Positions 26,457 through 35,573 of a stretch of DNA of 64,000 nucleotides are shown here, in pieces. Position numbers and translations under genes: made by a program. Where the stretch lies: NCBI GenBank assembly GCA_963832725.1, contig CAWHVG010000002.1, forward strand, positions 1,178,001 through 1,242,000, given 5' to 3'. How positions within the stretch are numbered: position 1 is the first letter of the stretch; each line of letters begins with the position of its first letter. The DNA is from JAEZBP01 sp963832725 (GTDB taxonomy: Bacteria; Myxococcota_A; Polyangia; Polyangiales; Sandaracinaceae). Below the pieces are notes generated by a model. It saw only the letters and a program-made list of their open reading frames with translations. It did not search any database and was not told where the DNA came from.

Positions 26457-27025
26457 GAGGTCCGGCGGCCTCGCGGTGCAAGACGCCGCCCGCGCCGGAG
26501 ACCGGGGGCGACGTCCGGTCAGCGCGCCCCTCATCGCCGAGCAGGTGATCGCCGGCGGAGATGCCTCGACGTCGGATGGATCCGGCGCGCTCTCCGGCGG
26601 GCCGTACCGAAGCGCCCGTCGCGGCCCGTCCGACGCCCGCATTTCGTGGAGATGCCGCCGAGATGCCGCCGCCGCTGCCCGACGGAGCGCTGCCTCCGGC
26701 GGTCGATGCGGGCCCTCCGCCCGCCGACGAGCCGGCGTGGGCGCCGGCGGGCGGCCCACTGATGATCGATCCGGGCGCGAGCGGTTGGATGGATCCGCCG
26801 CCCGGTTCGGACAACCCGTGCTGCGACGTGCGGGACTACGGTCGTCGGAGGCAGCGTTGTCGGTGTCTCCTCGGTCGCCTTGGACCGCGGCCGAGGTCCC
26901 TCCTCTTGGGTGCGAGCGCTTCGCATGTCGTCGAGCGGGCAGTCGGGTGTCCGCGCGCAGCCTCGATGTTTCCGCCCTCGCAACCGCTCTTCGGGGCCTA
27001 CGTCAACTCGAACGAGGAGCGAAGC
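26457..27025. other. 569-base gap with Pro/Gly-rich sequence, no supported gene
   Basis: The plus strand from 26662 reads MPPPLPDGALPPAVDAGPPP in the same frame as the downstream decarboxylase but without a convincing start, and the next part has no protein character. I see no RNA gene or promoter here. It may be the remnant of a Pro-rich secreted protein. Confidence 0.3.
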
Positions 27026-28411
27026 ATGAGCAGGTCCAGGAGCGAGAAGGGGGCGGAGATCACCCCCACCTACGCGGCGCGAGGGCTCGCCCAGGGTGTC
27101 CCCAAGCACGAAGTTCCGCGTCGTGGCATGGCGCCGGACGTCGCTTACCAGCTCGTGCACGACGAGCTTCGCCTGGACGGCGCTTCGCTGCTCAACCTGG
27201 CGACCTTCGTCACGACATGGATGGAGCCGCAGGCGCGAGCGCTGATCGACCGGTCGCTCGACAAGAACATGATCGACAAGGACGAGTACCCGCAGACGGC
27301 GGAGATCGAACGGCGCTGCGTCCGGATGATCGCCCACCTCTGGAACGCCCCCTCGCCGGCCCGTGCCCTCGGCGCCTCCACGGTCGGCTCGAGCGAGGCT
27401 GCGATGCTCGGTGGGCTGGCGATGAAGCGCCGGTGGAGCGAGCGCCAGCGCGCGGCGGGCCGTCCGACGGATCGACCGAACCTGGTCATCGGCGCGAACG
27501 CGCAGGTCTGCTGGCACAAGTTCTGTCGCTACTGGGACATCGAGCGCCGCGACGTGCTCGCGAAGGGCGACTGCTTCATCCTGGAGGTCGATCGCGCGCT
27601 CGATCTCGTCGACGAGAACACCATCGGCGTCGTGGCCATCCTCGGCAGCACCTTCGACGGCCGCTACGAGCCGGTCGAAGAGCTCGCGCGAGCGCTCGAC
27701 GAGCTGGAGGCACGAAAAGGATGGGATGTTCCCATCCACGTCGACGCGGCGAGCGGTGGCTTCGTCGCGCCCTTCTTGCAGCCCGAGCTGGTGTGGGACT
27801 TCCGGTTGCCCCGAGTGAAGTCGATCAACGCATCGGGCCACAAGTACGGTCTGGTCTACCCGGGCGTGGGATGGATCGTCTTCCGCGATGGCGAACAGCT
27901 CCCCGAGTCGCTGCGATTTCACGTCAGCTATCTCGGCGGCGATATGGTCGATATATCCATCAATTTTTCGCGACCTGGAAGCCAAATCATCGCGCAGTAT
28001 TACAACTTTCTCCGACTCGGCCGGGAGGGGTACGAACGCATTCAGGGCGCATCGCAGGCGCTCGCGAAATATCTCTCCGGCGCGATCGGCAAGATGGAGC
28101 CGTTCTCCCTCGTCTCCGACGGCAGCGACATCCCCGTCTTCTGCTGGAGTATGGACGGGCGCTACGCCGAGAGCGCGCACTTCAGCCTCTACGACCTCGC
28201 GGACAAGCTCCGGCAGCACGGCTGGCTCGTTCCGGCGTACCCCATGCCGCCCGACCGGAGCGACCTCGTGGTGCAGCGCATCGTCGTCAAGGAAGACTTC
28301 AGCCGTGACCTGGCCGACAAGCTCCTCGACGACATCCGCGCGGCCGTGAAGTACTTCGAGTCCCAGCCCGGACATCGACCGAAGACGTCGGGCGGACAAT
28401 TTCATCATTGA
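27026..28411 (+). CDS. gadB: Glutamate decarboxylase (PLP)
   Basis: 461 residues (E. coli GadB 466). Converts glutamate to GABA and CO2 with proton uptake. Strong family match: LNLATFVTTWMEPQA, NMIDKDEYPQTAEIERRCVR, GASTVGSSEAAMLGGLAMKR, PIHVDAASGGFVAPF (Asp 240) and SINASGHKYGLVYPG with PLP Lys 273. ATG 27026 has GAGGAG at 27014-27019; the longer open frame upstream is rejected. Around 27945-28015 codons such as ATA, AAT and TTT make the gene locally richer in A/T than its neighbours, hinting at transfer. No GABA antiporter is adjacent. Confidence 0.93.
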   Translation: MSRSRSEKGAEITPTYAARGLAQGVPKHEVPRRGMAPDVAYQLVHDELRLDGASLLNLATFVTTWMEPQARALIDRSLDKNMIDKDEYPQTAEIERRCVRMIAHLWNAPSPARALGASTVGSSEAAMLGGLAMKRRWSERQRAAGRPTDRPNLVIGANAQVCWHKFCRYWDIERRDVLAKGDCFILEVDRALDLVDENTIGVVAILGSTFDGRYEPVEELARALDELEARKGWDVPIHVDAASGGFVAPFLQPELVWDFRLPRVKSINASGHKYGLVYPGVGWIVFRDGEQLPESLRFHVSYLGGDMVDISINFSRPGSQIIAQYYNFLRLGREGYERIQGASQALAKYLSGAIGKMEPFSLVSDGSDIPVFCWSMDGRYAESAHFSLYDLADKLRQHGWLVPAYPMPPDRSDLVVQRIVVKEDFSRDLADKLLDDIRAAVKYFESQPGHRPKTSGGQFHH

Positions 28412-28568
28412 GACCCGCTCAGCGGAGGTTTGCCATACGTCCTCGCCGGAGGTGAGGCGTGGGAGTCCGCGCAGTCCATGCAGCGCGGTGTGCGTGGCTC
28501 GACCAGCTCCTCGCCTCCGTCGTCGCAGGCGTGGTCGAGCGTTTCGACGCACGTCGGATCGAAGCGTT

Positions 28569-29806
28569 TCAGCGGATGGCTCCGCGCTCCCTCCAGAGCG
28601 CGAGCTGCGCGTCGGTGGCGTCGCAGAGCTCGCGCAAGACCTCGTCGGTGTGCTGGCCGAGGTCGGGCGGGCGGCGGCGAAGGGTGACCGGGGTCGACGA
28701 GAGCCTGATGGGGTTGCCGATGAGCTCGACGGCACCGCCGCGCGCGCTCGGGTGCGGGATGGAGACGCGCATCTCCCGCGCAGCGGTCTGCGGGTCGGCG
28801 AAGGCCGCCTGCACGTCACGGACGGGCCCGGCCGGCACGTTCGCGGCGCGGAGTGCTCGCTCCCAATGTGCGCTCGTCTCTCGTCGAAAGCGCGCGTCGA
28901 GGAGCGGAATCAGCGTCTCGCGGTGCGCCACGCGGGCGGCGTTGGTGGCGAAGCCTGGATCGGTGGCCCACGAGGCTCGATCCATGGCCTGGCAGAGCCT
29001 CTCGAACTGCGCGTCGTTGCCCACCGCGATCGCGATCTCGCCGTCCGCCGTCTCGAAGGACTGGTACGGGACGATGCTCGGATGCGCGTTGCCGTGCCGA
29101 GCCGGCGCTCGACCCGTCGCGAGAAGGGCGGTGCCCGCGTTGACCAGCCAGGCGAGCTGCGTGTCGAAGAGCGCCAGATCGATGTGCTGTCCCTCCCCCG
29201 TGCGATCGCGGTGGCGGAGCGCGGCGAGGATGGCGACCGCGGCGTAGAGCCCGCACACGACGTCGGCCACGGCGACGCCGGTCTTCATCGGTCGGCCCTC
29301 CGGCTCGCCGGTCAGGCTCATGATCCCGCCCATCGCCTGGACCAGGAAGTCGTAGCCGGGCTGATCGGCGCGCGGGCCGGTCTGCCCGAACCCGGTGATG
29401 GAGCAGTAGACGAGGCCAGGCGCGAGCGCCGCGAGGCTTTCATGGTCGAGCGCGTGGTGCGCCAGGCCGCCCGGCTTGAAGTTCTCGACCAGCACGTCGG
29501 AACCAGTGGCGAGCGCTCGGATCAGCGCCGCGCCTTCCGGCTGCGCGAAGTCGACGGCGACGCTCCGCTTGTTCCGATTGGCGGCGAGGTAGTAGGTGCT
29601 CTCCCGCGGCGCGCCGTCCTCGCCCTCGACGAAGGGAGGGCCCCACGCACGGGTGTCGTCGCCGCGGGCGGGATGCTCGATTTGATCACCTCGGCACCGA
29701 GGTCGCCGAGGAGCTGCGTCGCGCTCGGACCGGCGAGGACCCGGCTCAGATCCAGCACGCGCACCCCCGCCAGCGGTCCCGCGTCACCCCTTCCGATCGC
29801 GTTCAT
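28569..29806 (-). CDS. CaiB/BaiF-family CoA transferase (frameshifted)
   Basis: Corrected length about 412 residues. Type III CoA transferases move CoA between carboxylic acids. N-terminal part PLAGVRVLDLSRVLAGPSAT and LGDLGAEVIK; after one missing base near 29681-29683 the frame resumes with EHPARGDDTRAWGPPFVEGE, ENFKPG, GYDFLVQAMGGIMSLTGE (catalytic Asp) and GEGQHIDLALFDTQLAWL. The missing base can be a G, giving AAGATCGAG (KIE), or an A. No dehydratase or partner is adjacent, so substrate is open. Confidence 0.9.
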
Positions 29807-29971
29807 CGTGCGGGCATACCACGGGGCCGCGCGCGGTCAGCTGCGAGACGTGAGCGCGACCGGTGCGTCGGTCGTGGCGCGCAGGACCCGTTCCTCGCGG
29901 CATCGGCTCGAACGTCGACCGAACACGAACCGAGGTTGGCAAAGGCCGAAGCGCGGCGAACACTCCTCGTG

Positions 29972-31300
29972 TTACGGGCTGGGGAGCGCTCGGCTGCGCG
30001 GGGAGGGTGGGATGCGAGGCAACTCCAGCTCGTAGGTTCGAGCGTTGGACGCGAGGAACGCGTCGCGGAGCTCGCGTTCGATGGCCGCCGGATCCGAGAT
30101 GCCGTTTTGCCGCACGGCGTCGAGGAAGCGGTCCGTCGCCTCCAGAAGCGCGATGTTTCGGGTGGTTGGCACGACATCGAAGGCGTGCTCCGCGCCTTTG
30201 ATCTCGGCGTAGACCACCGGGCGCTGCGACGTCTGCCGCATCTGTTCGACGAAGTCGCGCGCCTCGTTGATGTCCACGATGGTGTCTTCGACGCCGTGGA
30301 TCACGAAGAAGGGCGGCGCGTCCGGGCGCACGCGCGCGAGCGGCGAGCCGCGCACGAAAGGGGCGGGATTGTCGGCGAAGAGACGCTTCACCACCATCTT
30401 CTCGAGGAACTCGTGGTAGCTGTGCTGGTTGGCGCGCCCGTGCCGTCCGGTCAGGTCGTACACGCCATAGAAGGTGACGGCCGCGACCACGCTGGTGTCC
30501 GCCGCCTCGAAGCCGGGCTGGTACTCGGGCTCACCCGGGGTGAGCGCGACGAGAGCGGCCAGATGGCCTCCCGCCGAGCCGCCGGTGATGGCCAAGCAAT
30601 CGGAATCCACACCGAGCTCCGCGGCGTGCTCGCGAATCCACGCGATCGCGCGCTTCACGTCGACCACGTGATCGGGGAAGGTCGCCTCGGGGCTGAGTCG
30701 GTAATCGATGTTGAACCCGACCCACCCGTTCTTCGCCATGTGGGAGAGAAGAGGGATCCCCTGAAATTGCTTGGCGCTCACGATCCAGGCGCCACCGTGT
30801 ACTTGGATCAGGGCTGGACGCTTTCCCTCGAAGCCAGGACAGTCGTAGATGTCGAGGCAGAGCCGGTAGTCGACGCCGCGCGCGAACTCCACGTCGCGCC
30901 GCACGCGCACGTCGCGTCGCAACCACGCCAACGGTGGGAAGAGCACGTGGGTCCACGGATAGCGGCGCAGGCCCGGGTGCGAGGCGAGCCGGACCGGAAG
31001 CTCCCCGCGCGAGATTGTCACCGTGACCTCCGTGGTGACGAAGTACTGAATGAAGAGTCCGGTCCAGGACGCGATGCTGATGCCCAGTCCGAGGAGGCCC
31101 GGCCAGGTGGCGAAGGCGCCGGCAGCGGCGAAGAGCGCCGTGACCAGCAGCTGCGCGGCGACGTACTGGAGCGCGAACTCGGTGCAGAGCCAGGCGACGA
31201 AGAAGCCCGGCCACATCAGCCGTCGGGAGCGCAGCGGCGCGTAGGCGTGGATCGTCAGGAGCGCGCCGCACACGCTCGAGGCCAAGAACACCCACGCCAT
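29972..31300 (-). CDS. Membrane-anchored alpha/beta-hydrolase (HSL-type esterase)
   Basis: 442 residues. Three or so membrane helices occupy residues 1-95, then a hormone-sensitive-lipase-type hydrolase: oxyanion motif QVHGGAWIV, nucleophile ITGGSAGGHLAALVA, acid in HGVEDTIVDINEA and His in GAEHAFDVVP. Likely carboxylesterase or lipase at the inner membrane; lipid substrate is plausible but unproven. Between it and the CoA transferase lie 165 bases with no feature seen. Confidence 0.86.
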   Translation of the reverse strand: MAWVFLASSVCGALLTIHAYAPLRSRRLMWPGFFVAWLCTEFALQYVAAQLLVTALFAAAGAFATWPGLLGLGISIASWTGLFIQYFVTTEVTVTISRGELPVRLASHPGLRRYPWTHVLFPPLAWLRRDVRVRRDVEFARGVDYRLCLDIYDCPGFEGKRPALIQVHGGAWIVSAKQFQGIPLLSHMAKNGWVGFNIDYRLSPEATFPDHVVDVKRAIAWIREHAAELGVDSDCLAITGGSAGGHLAALVALTPGEPEYQPGFEAADTSVVAAVTFYGVYDLTGRHGRANQHSYHEFLEKMVVKRLFADNPAPFVRGSPLARVRPDAPPFFVIHGVEDTIVDINEARDFVEQMRQTSQRPVVYAEIKGAEHAFDVVPTTRNIALLEATDRFLDAVRQNGISDPAAIERELRDAFLASNARTYELELPRIPPSPRSRALPSP

Positions 31301-31708
31301 ACCCTCGTATCTGGGCGTGAGCGCCCGCGTTGCAAGTCGGGGAGGCGTCCGCGCATTCGTCCGCCCAGCCGTGCCGCGCGTGTGCCCGGAGCGTCACCCC
31401 GCGAAGTCACGGCTTTGCGCGCGTTCACGCGGCGCGGACCACCGTCGTCGATGCCACCTGGGCGAGACCGACTCAGGAGCTGGCGTCGTTTCAGGCAGGC
31501 CGGCGTTGGGGCTCGTCGAGCATGTCGAGCGGCTCACCTTCGGGGCGTTCGCCCAGAAGCTCTTCGCCGACGGAGTGGCGGCGACCTTCGTTCAGCTGAT
31601 CCTGGCGTACACGGTCGCGCCCTGGCTCGCGTTCAGCTGGACCCATGCGCCGTTCGAGCGAGGGTTTGCTCCCCCGCGCGGCGGGCACCGAGCGGGGTCG
31701 CGGCTGCC
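31301..31708 (+). other. 408-base gap with a coding-like island
   Basis: From about 31506 the plus strand reads LVEHVERLTFGAFAQKLFAD then GVAATFVQLILAYTVAPWLA with nearly all third positions G/C, like a small membrane protein, but start and stop are unclear and the frame runs on antisense to the DUF1622 gene. It may be a small gene or a truncated remnant. Confidence 0.25.
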
Positions 31709-32071
31709 TCAAGCGGGCTGGGGCGTGTTCTGGTCGCTTTGCAGCCCCTCGGTCTCTCGTTCCAGGAAGAAGTTCAGGAACGTCCGAATCGCGGCGATGG
31801 CGGCCAGCTTGCCCAGCTCCTGCCAGCTCGGCGCGATCGCGCTGGAGAGGATGTCGCCTGCGAGCTGGAACTCGAGCGCGAGCGCGAGGTAGCCGGAGAG
31901 CGCGATGCGGACGCCGCGGAAGGTATACGCGGGCTCGGCCCCGATCCGCCCACGCACCCAACGGATCAGGACCCGGATCACGCCGATGCCGATGATCGCC
32001 GCACCGATCGTCACTACGAAGAGTCGCAGACCGCTGACGCCGACCGAGAGGATCTCTTCGAGGTGCTCCAC
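31709..32071 (-). CDS. DUF1622 membrane protein
   Basis: 120 residues. GTG 32071 with GGAGG six bases upstream. HLEEILSVGVSGLRLFVVTI then IGAAIIGIGVIRVLIRW, followed by FRGVRIALSGYLALALEFQL AGD and ILSSAIAPSWQELGKLA: the DUF1622 family of small multi-pass inner-membrane proteins. Lies 29 bases downstream of the DUF202 gene on the same strand, so the two are probably co-transcribed. Confidence 0.8.
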   Translation of the reverse strand: MEHLEEILSVGVSGLRLFVVTIGAAIIGIGVIRVLIRWVRGRIGAEPAYTFRGVRIALSGYLALALEFQLAGDILSSAIAPSWQELGKLAAIAAIRTFLNFFLERETEGLQSDQNTPQPA

Positions 32072-32100
32072 GTCGAACCTCCGCGGCGCTCGCGCATCAC

Positions 32101-32511
32101 CTACGTGATCAGGAGACTGATGAACGCGATCAGCCCGACCGCGCCCACGGCGACCGCCGTGAGGAAGGCCGTCGAGAAGCGGTCGCGCTTCCGTGTCGGC
32201 GGTGCGATGCGCCCGACGAGGCGGACGTGCTCGAGGACGCCGCCCGCGAGCCCGAGCAGCCCCAAGCCGATGAGCAGCGTGCCGATGGTGCTCGGGGTGA
32301 TCGGGCCGCGCGGAGGGCGGATCGGCTCCGTCTCGCCGAGGTACGAGAAGAACTTGGGGATGCTGAACCCGAACCCGATCAGTGACACCGCGGTGCGAAC
32401 CCAGGCCATGAGAGTGCGTTCGGACGCGATCCGGGTCCGCTCGTAGCCGAGCGTGGCGCGATCGCTCGCTGGTGGCGTCGTGGTGGTGCTCTCGTCGGAG
32501 GAATCGACCAT
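32101..32511 (-). CDS. DUF202 membrane protein
   Basis: 136 residues. RTRIASERTLMAWVRTAVSL and IGFGFSIPKFF are the DUF202 signature; three membrane helices. ATG 32511 selected (MVDSSDES) as the first Met near the domain; the long open frame upstream to 33207 is an antisense shadow of the lipoprotein gene. DUF202 proteins resemble VTC/polyphosphate-related membrane modules but function in bacteria is undefined. Confidence 0.8.
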   Translation of the reverse strand: MVDSSDESTTTTPPASDRATLGYERTRIASERTLMAWVRTAVSLIGFGFSIPKFFSYLGETEPIRPPRGPITPSTIGTLLIGLGLLGLAGGVLEHVRLVGRIAPPTRKRDRFSTAFLTAVAVGAVGLIAFISLLIT

Positions 32512-32785
32512 GAGCTCGGGCTTCGGCGCCGGGACGAGGGTGCTCCGCGGTGCGGGCTCCAGGGTGCGCGCTACACGAAAGCACTCGCCGCGCCAGCACG
32601 CTCCGGAGGATGACTCGTCGTTCGACTGTGATGCGCGGTGGCTTCCGACCGTGGTCGGGTGCGGCGCCGGTGCGGTGGCGTGGGTTCCCATGCGACGGGC
32701 GTTGCGGCCCGCGTGAGGGAGTGTCTCGCCATGCGATCGAGGAACACGGCGTGCTCGGCACGGGACGTGCTTCACGCGGCCCGCC

Positions 32786-33709
32786 ATGACTTCGACGCGG
32801 ACCATGTTGGCACATCTCGTATTCGCGCTGGTCGTCCTGACGGCGTGCGGCGACTCCCACGGTCGCTCGGACGGCGGGGGCGCCGATGCGAGCGTGGACG
32901 CCGGGGGCGATGGGCTCGACGCGGGATCGGTCGACGCGGGCCGGGCCGACGCCGGGGCGGACGCGGGGAGCGACCCGGACGCCGGTACAGCCACCGCCTG
33001 CGACGCGCAGCGAGCGGACGCCCAGGTTTGCCCCGCCGCGCTCTGTGACGGTCCGGATCTCTGGTACTGGAGCGGCGACCATTGCTTCTCCATCACCTGC
33101 GGCGCGTGTATGGGCGAGGACTGCGGGAGCGGCGCCGAGACCGAGAGCGCGTGCATGGCCGCCCACGCGAGCTGCCAGCCTGCGCTCTGCCAAACGTCGG
33201 GCGGCACGTGGATGTGGTGGGCCGAGGAGTGCGGCCACTACGTGTGCGGCGAGCCGGCGCCGGTGGATTGCCTCGTCGGCTATCCGGTCTGTGACTGCGG
33301 TCCGGGGCGGCGCTTCGACACGAGCACGGGCTGCGTCGACGACACGAGCTGCCCCGTCGTGGATCCGCTGCCGAACGACGCCCTCTGCGCCTCGACCGGC
33401 GGCACCTGGGACGCGATCTGTTGCAACACCGTGTGCGGACAGCCCTGCGACCTGGCCTGCGCGGAGATGGCCTGCGACTGCGGCCCGATGCGGAGCTTCG
33501 ATCCGGTGCGCGGCTGCATCGACGACGTGCGTTGCCACGAGCGCTTGGAGGGAGAGACCTGCACCGAGGCGAGCCGCTGCGAAGCGGGCACGATCTGCTG
33601 CATGCACTGCGGCGGCGCGGGCTGCACCGGTGACCCCACCTGTCAGGCACCCGCCTGCGACAACGGACCGGACTACGACGCCTGCGGCAACTGCACGACC
33701 TGCGCCTGA
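32786..33709 (+). CDS. Cys-rich surface lipoprotein with Asp-Ala-Gly linker
   Basis: 307 residues. Lipobox LVVLTAC puts the lipidated Cys near residue 21. Residues 28-70 are a low-complexity linker of DAG/DAGS units typical of Sandaracinaceae-like lipoproteins. The rest is Cys-rich: two related modules, each with a GGTW segment, then CDCGP.R.FD...GC.DD..C, flanked by other Cys clusters. No enzyme motif. Likely a disulfide-stabilised extracellular module; partner unknown. Confidence 0.75.
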   Translation: MTSTRTMLAHLVFALVVLTACGDSHGRSDGGGADASVDAGGDGLDAGSVDAGRADAGADAGSDPDAGTATACDAQRADAQVCPAALCDGPDLWYWSGDHCFSITCGACMGEDCGSGAETESACMAAHASCQPALCQTSGGTWMWWAEECGHYVCGEPAPVDCLVGYPVCDCGPGRRFDTSTGCVDDTSCPVVDPLPNDALCASTGGTWDAICCNTVCGQPCDLACAEMACDCGPMRSFDPVRGCIDDVRCHERLEGETCTEASRCEAGTICCMHCGGAGCTGDPTCQAPACDNGPDYDACGNCTTCA

Positions 33710-33765
33710 GGGTCATCGCCGAACCGGGCTCGTGCTCGAGCACGCCGCCACGTTTCGGTGGTGGC

Positions 33766-35133
33766 CTACTCCGCGGGCGAGGCAGGCTCGACGCTGATCG
33801 AGACCAGGACCTCGCCCGCGAGCGGCTCGCCGGCCGTGAAGGTGTCGACGCTCAGGTACCAGACGCCGGGGGTGAGCTCTCGCGCGAGCTCGTGGTCGGC
33901 GCGCTCGACGCAGGCTTCGCCGGTCGGCTCGCCGCGCAGGAGGTGTACGTCGACGTCGGTGTCGCGGCGGCCCACCGCCATGATCCGGATCCGGATCGGC
34001 TGATCCACTCGAAGCCGGTAGACGAGCTCGTTGCCCGATTCGTCTTGTTCGGCGTCGCAGCCCGGGTAGCGGTCGATGGAGGCGCTGCCGTCCGTGCGCG
34101 TGTCCCGCAGCTCGGCGAAGGGCAGCTCGCGCACCTCGACCGGGTCTTCGGCGGTGCCCGCGCCGCTCGCGGTCGTGGCCTCGGCGTCCGGCGCGTCCTC
34201 GCCTTCCACCACCGTCCGGCGCAGCGCGTCGAGGGCGCGCAAGGCCAGCAGGTTGCGCGCGTTGTGACCGTGGGTGAGCCCCTCGCGCGAGAAGTCGCAG
34301 GCGCGGGCGCGGCCGTCGACGATGAGCGCGTTCGGGTGGACCCCGTCGCCCGCCAGGCCGTGGCGCGGCAGCGCCATCATGACCTGGTGGTAGTCGAGGT
34401 AGGGCAGGTGGTTGGCCATCGCGACGGCGCGGCTCACCGCGTTGTAGCGGGTGACCCAGCGGTTCGACTCGGCGTCGTCGGCGCGCGGCGGGACGGAGTT
34501 GAGAATGGGGATCACGCCCTGGTGGGTGAGCAGCTCGACGATGCGGAGCATGCGCGAGGCGTACTGATAGGGATCGCGACCCTCGACGTCGTTGCCGCCG
34601 TTCATCACGAACGCGAAGCGGGCGCGAGTGGCCCGCAGCTCGGCGATGAGCGGGGAGGGGTGGCCCGAGAGGACCTGCCGGGCGCTCCATCCTTCGGCGG
34701 CGGCCCGGCTGTGGCGCAGGAACGGATCGCGCCCGCTGGCGTTCCCGTCGCGGAAGTGCTCGATGGTCGCTCGCAAGGTGTTGCGGCCCGCCAGGTCGAG
34801 CTCGTCATCGTCGGAGAAGCAGGTCAGGAAGCCCCGGCTGACGGTGCTCGAGTCGCCGACCTTCATGAAGACGTCGTCCTGGCGCTCGTGCCGGCGCGCG
34901 ATGCGCCGGAGCGAGGACACCATCGAGGCCGTGAAGGGCGAGAGCGCCGGCGGATCGACCACCCGCAGGGCGCGCTGTCTCGGCGGCGGGGAGGGCGCGT
35001 GCTCTCGTGGCGGGGAGGGCGCGTGCTCTCTCGGTTGAACCTGGGCCGGGCTCTCGCAGCACAGCAGCACGGCGAAGAACGAGGCCGCGACCAACTTCGC
35101 GTGGGCTCTCGTCACGGGGAGGCGGGATAGCAC
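33766..35133 (-). CDS. SGNH-hydrolase-like lipoprotein with C-terminal beta domain
   Basis: 455 residues. Hydrophobic lead FFAVLLCC suggests a lipoprotein, followed by a short tandem segment (REHAPSPP twice). SGNH blocks: VGDSST (93-97, nucleophile Ser in block I), VMNGGNDV (block III, 179-182) and GDGVHPN (262-268, catalytic Asp/His in block V). From about 340 a beta-rich domain with YRLRVDQPIRIRIMAVGRRD and VWYLSVDTF resembles a bacterial pre-peptidase C-terminal (PPC) domain. Likely extracellular esterase or deacetylase acting on sugars or lipids. Confidence 0.8.
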   Translation of the reverse strand: MLSRLPVTRAHAKLVAASFFAVLLCCESPAQVQPREHAPSPPREHAPSPPPRQRALRVVDPPALSPFTASMVSSLRRIARRHERQDDVFMKVGDSSTVSRGFLTCFSDDDELDLAGRNTLRATIEHFRDGNASGRDPFLRHSRAAAEGWSARQVLSGHPSPLIAELRATRARFAFVMNGGNDVEGRDPYQYASRMLRIVELLTHQGVIPILNSVPPRADDAESNRWVTRYNAVSRAVAMANHLPYLDYHQVMMALPRHGLAGDGVHPNALIVDGRARACDFSREGLTHGHNARNLLALRALDALRRTVVEGEDAPDAEATTASGAGTAEDPVEVRELPFAELRDTRTDGSASIDRYPGCDAEQDESGNELVYRLRVDQPIRIRIMAVGRRDTDVDVHLLRGEPTGEACVERADHELARELTPGVWYLSVDTFTAGEPLAGEVLVSISVEPASPAE

Positions 35134-35261
35134 AAAACCGTGCCAAATTGGGTGGTCGAGCAGAGCGCTTCGCGGTCATGGGCTCACCGCGGATGGCCGA
35201 GAGCGTCGCGCTCACGCGCCGAGGCGGCGCCGAGACCGCTCTTGGGCCATGATGCGCTCCG

Positions 35262-35381
35262 ATGATCGGTCTCGGAGAGCTCGTGGTCCTCGGCGTGGTC
35301 GGCTTCGGCGTCTGCGTCCTGCCGATCCTGACCCTGATCGGCGTGGTGCTCTGGCGGGGAAAGCGGCCCCGGGAGCGCTGA
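35262..35381 (+). CDS. 39-residue single-helix membrane protein
   Basis: ATG 35262 to TGA 35379-35381. GLGELVVLGVVGFGVCVLPI continues hydrophobically as LTLIGVVLW and ends in a basic tail RGKRPRER, a classic small membrane protein with positive-inside C-terminus. Third positions are nearly all G/C. It ends 24 bases before the convergent lipoprotein gene. No clear ribosome site, so moderate confidence. Confidence 0.5.
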   Translation: MIGLGELVVLGVVGFGVCVLPILTLIGVVLWRGKRPRER

Positions 35382-35405
35382 CGGAACGCTGGGTCGCCGC
35401 GGGCC

Positions 35406-35573
35406 TCAGCGACCCGAGTCGCGGGGGCCGGCGTCGGGCGGCGGGATGGCGCCGTCCGAGAGCAGGGCCGGCGCCCCCGTGTTCGTGTAGTCCGACGGGC
35501 TCGGCACGATGGACGCGCAGCCCGACACGCTGGTGAGGGCCACGATCGACAGAACGAGGTAGAGCGTGCGCAT
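35406..35573 (-). CDS. Small lipoprotein coupled to the TPR gene
   Basis: 55 residues: MRTLYLVLSIVALTSVSGC is a full lipoprotein signal with lipobox SVSGC, then a short Pro/Asp-rich tail containing DAGPRDSG. Its ATG overlaps the stop of the preceding TPR gene as TGATG, so translation is probably coupled and the two products likely work together at the membrane. Confidence 0.7.
   Translation of the reverse strand: MRTLYLVLSIVALTSVSGCASIVPSPSDYTNTGAPALLSDGAIPPPDAGPRDSGR

Noticed and set aside
26561..27025. N-terminal extension of glutamate decarboxylase (616-residue frame)
   Set aside because: GadB is about 460-470 residues and a good ribosome site precedes ATG 27026.
29500..29806. Two separate CoA-transferase genes
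   Set aside because: The halves are the N- and C-parts of one CaiB/BaiF protein joined by restoring a single base.
32101..33207. 368-codon minus-strand frame extending the DUF202 gene upstream
   Set aside because: The extension is antisense to the lipoprotein gene; the DUF202 domain needs only the part after ATG 32511.
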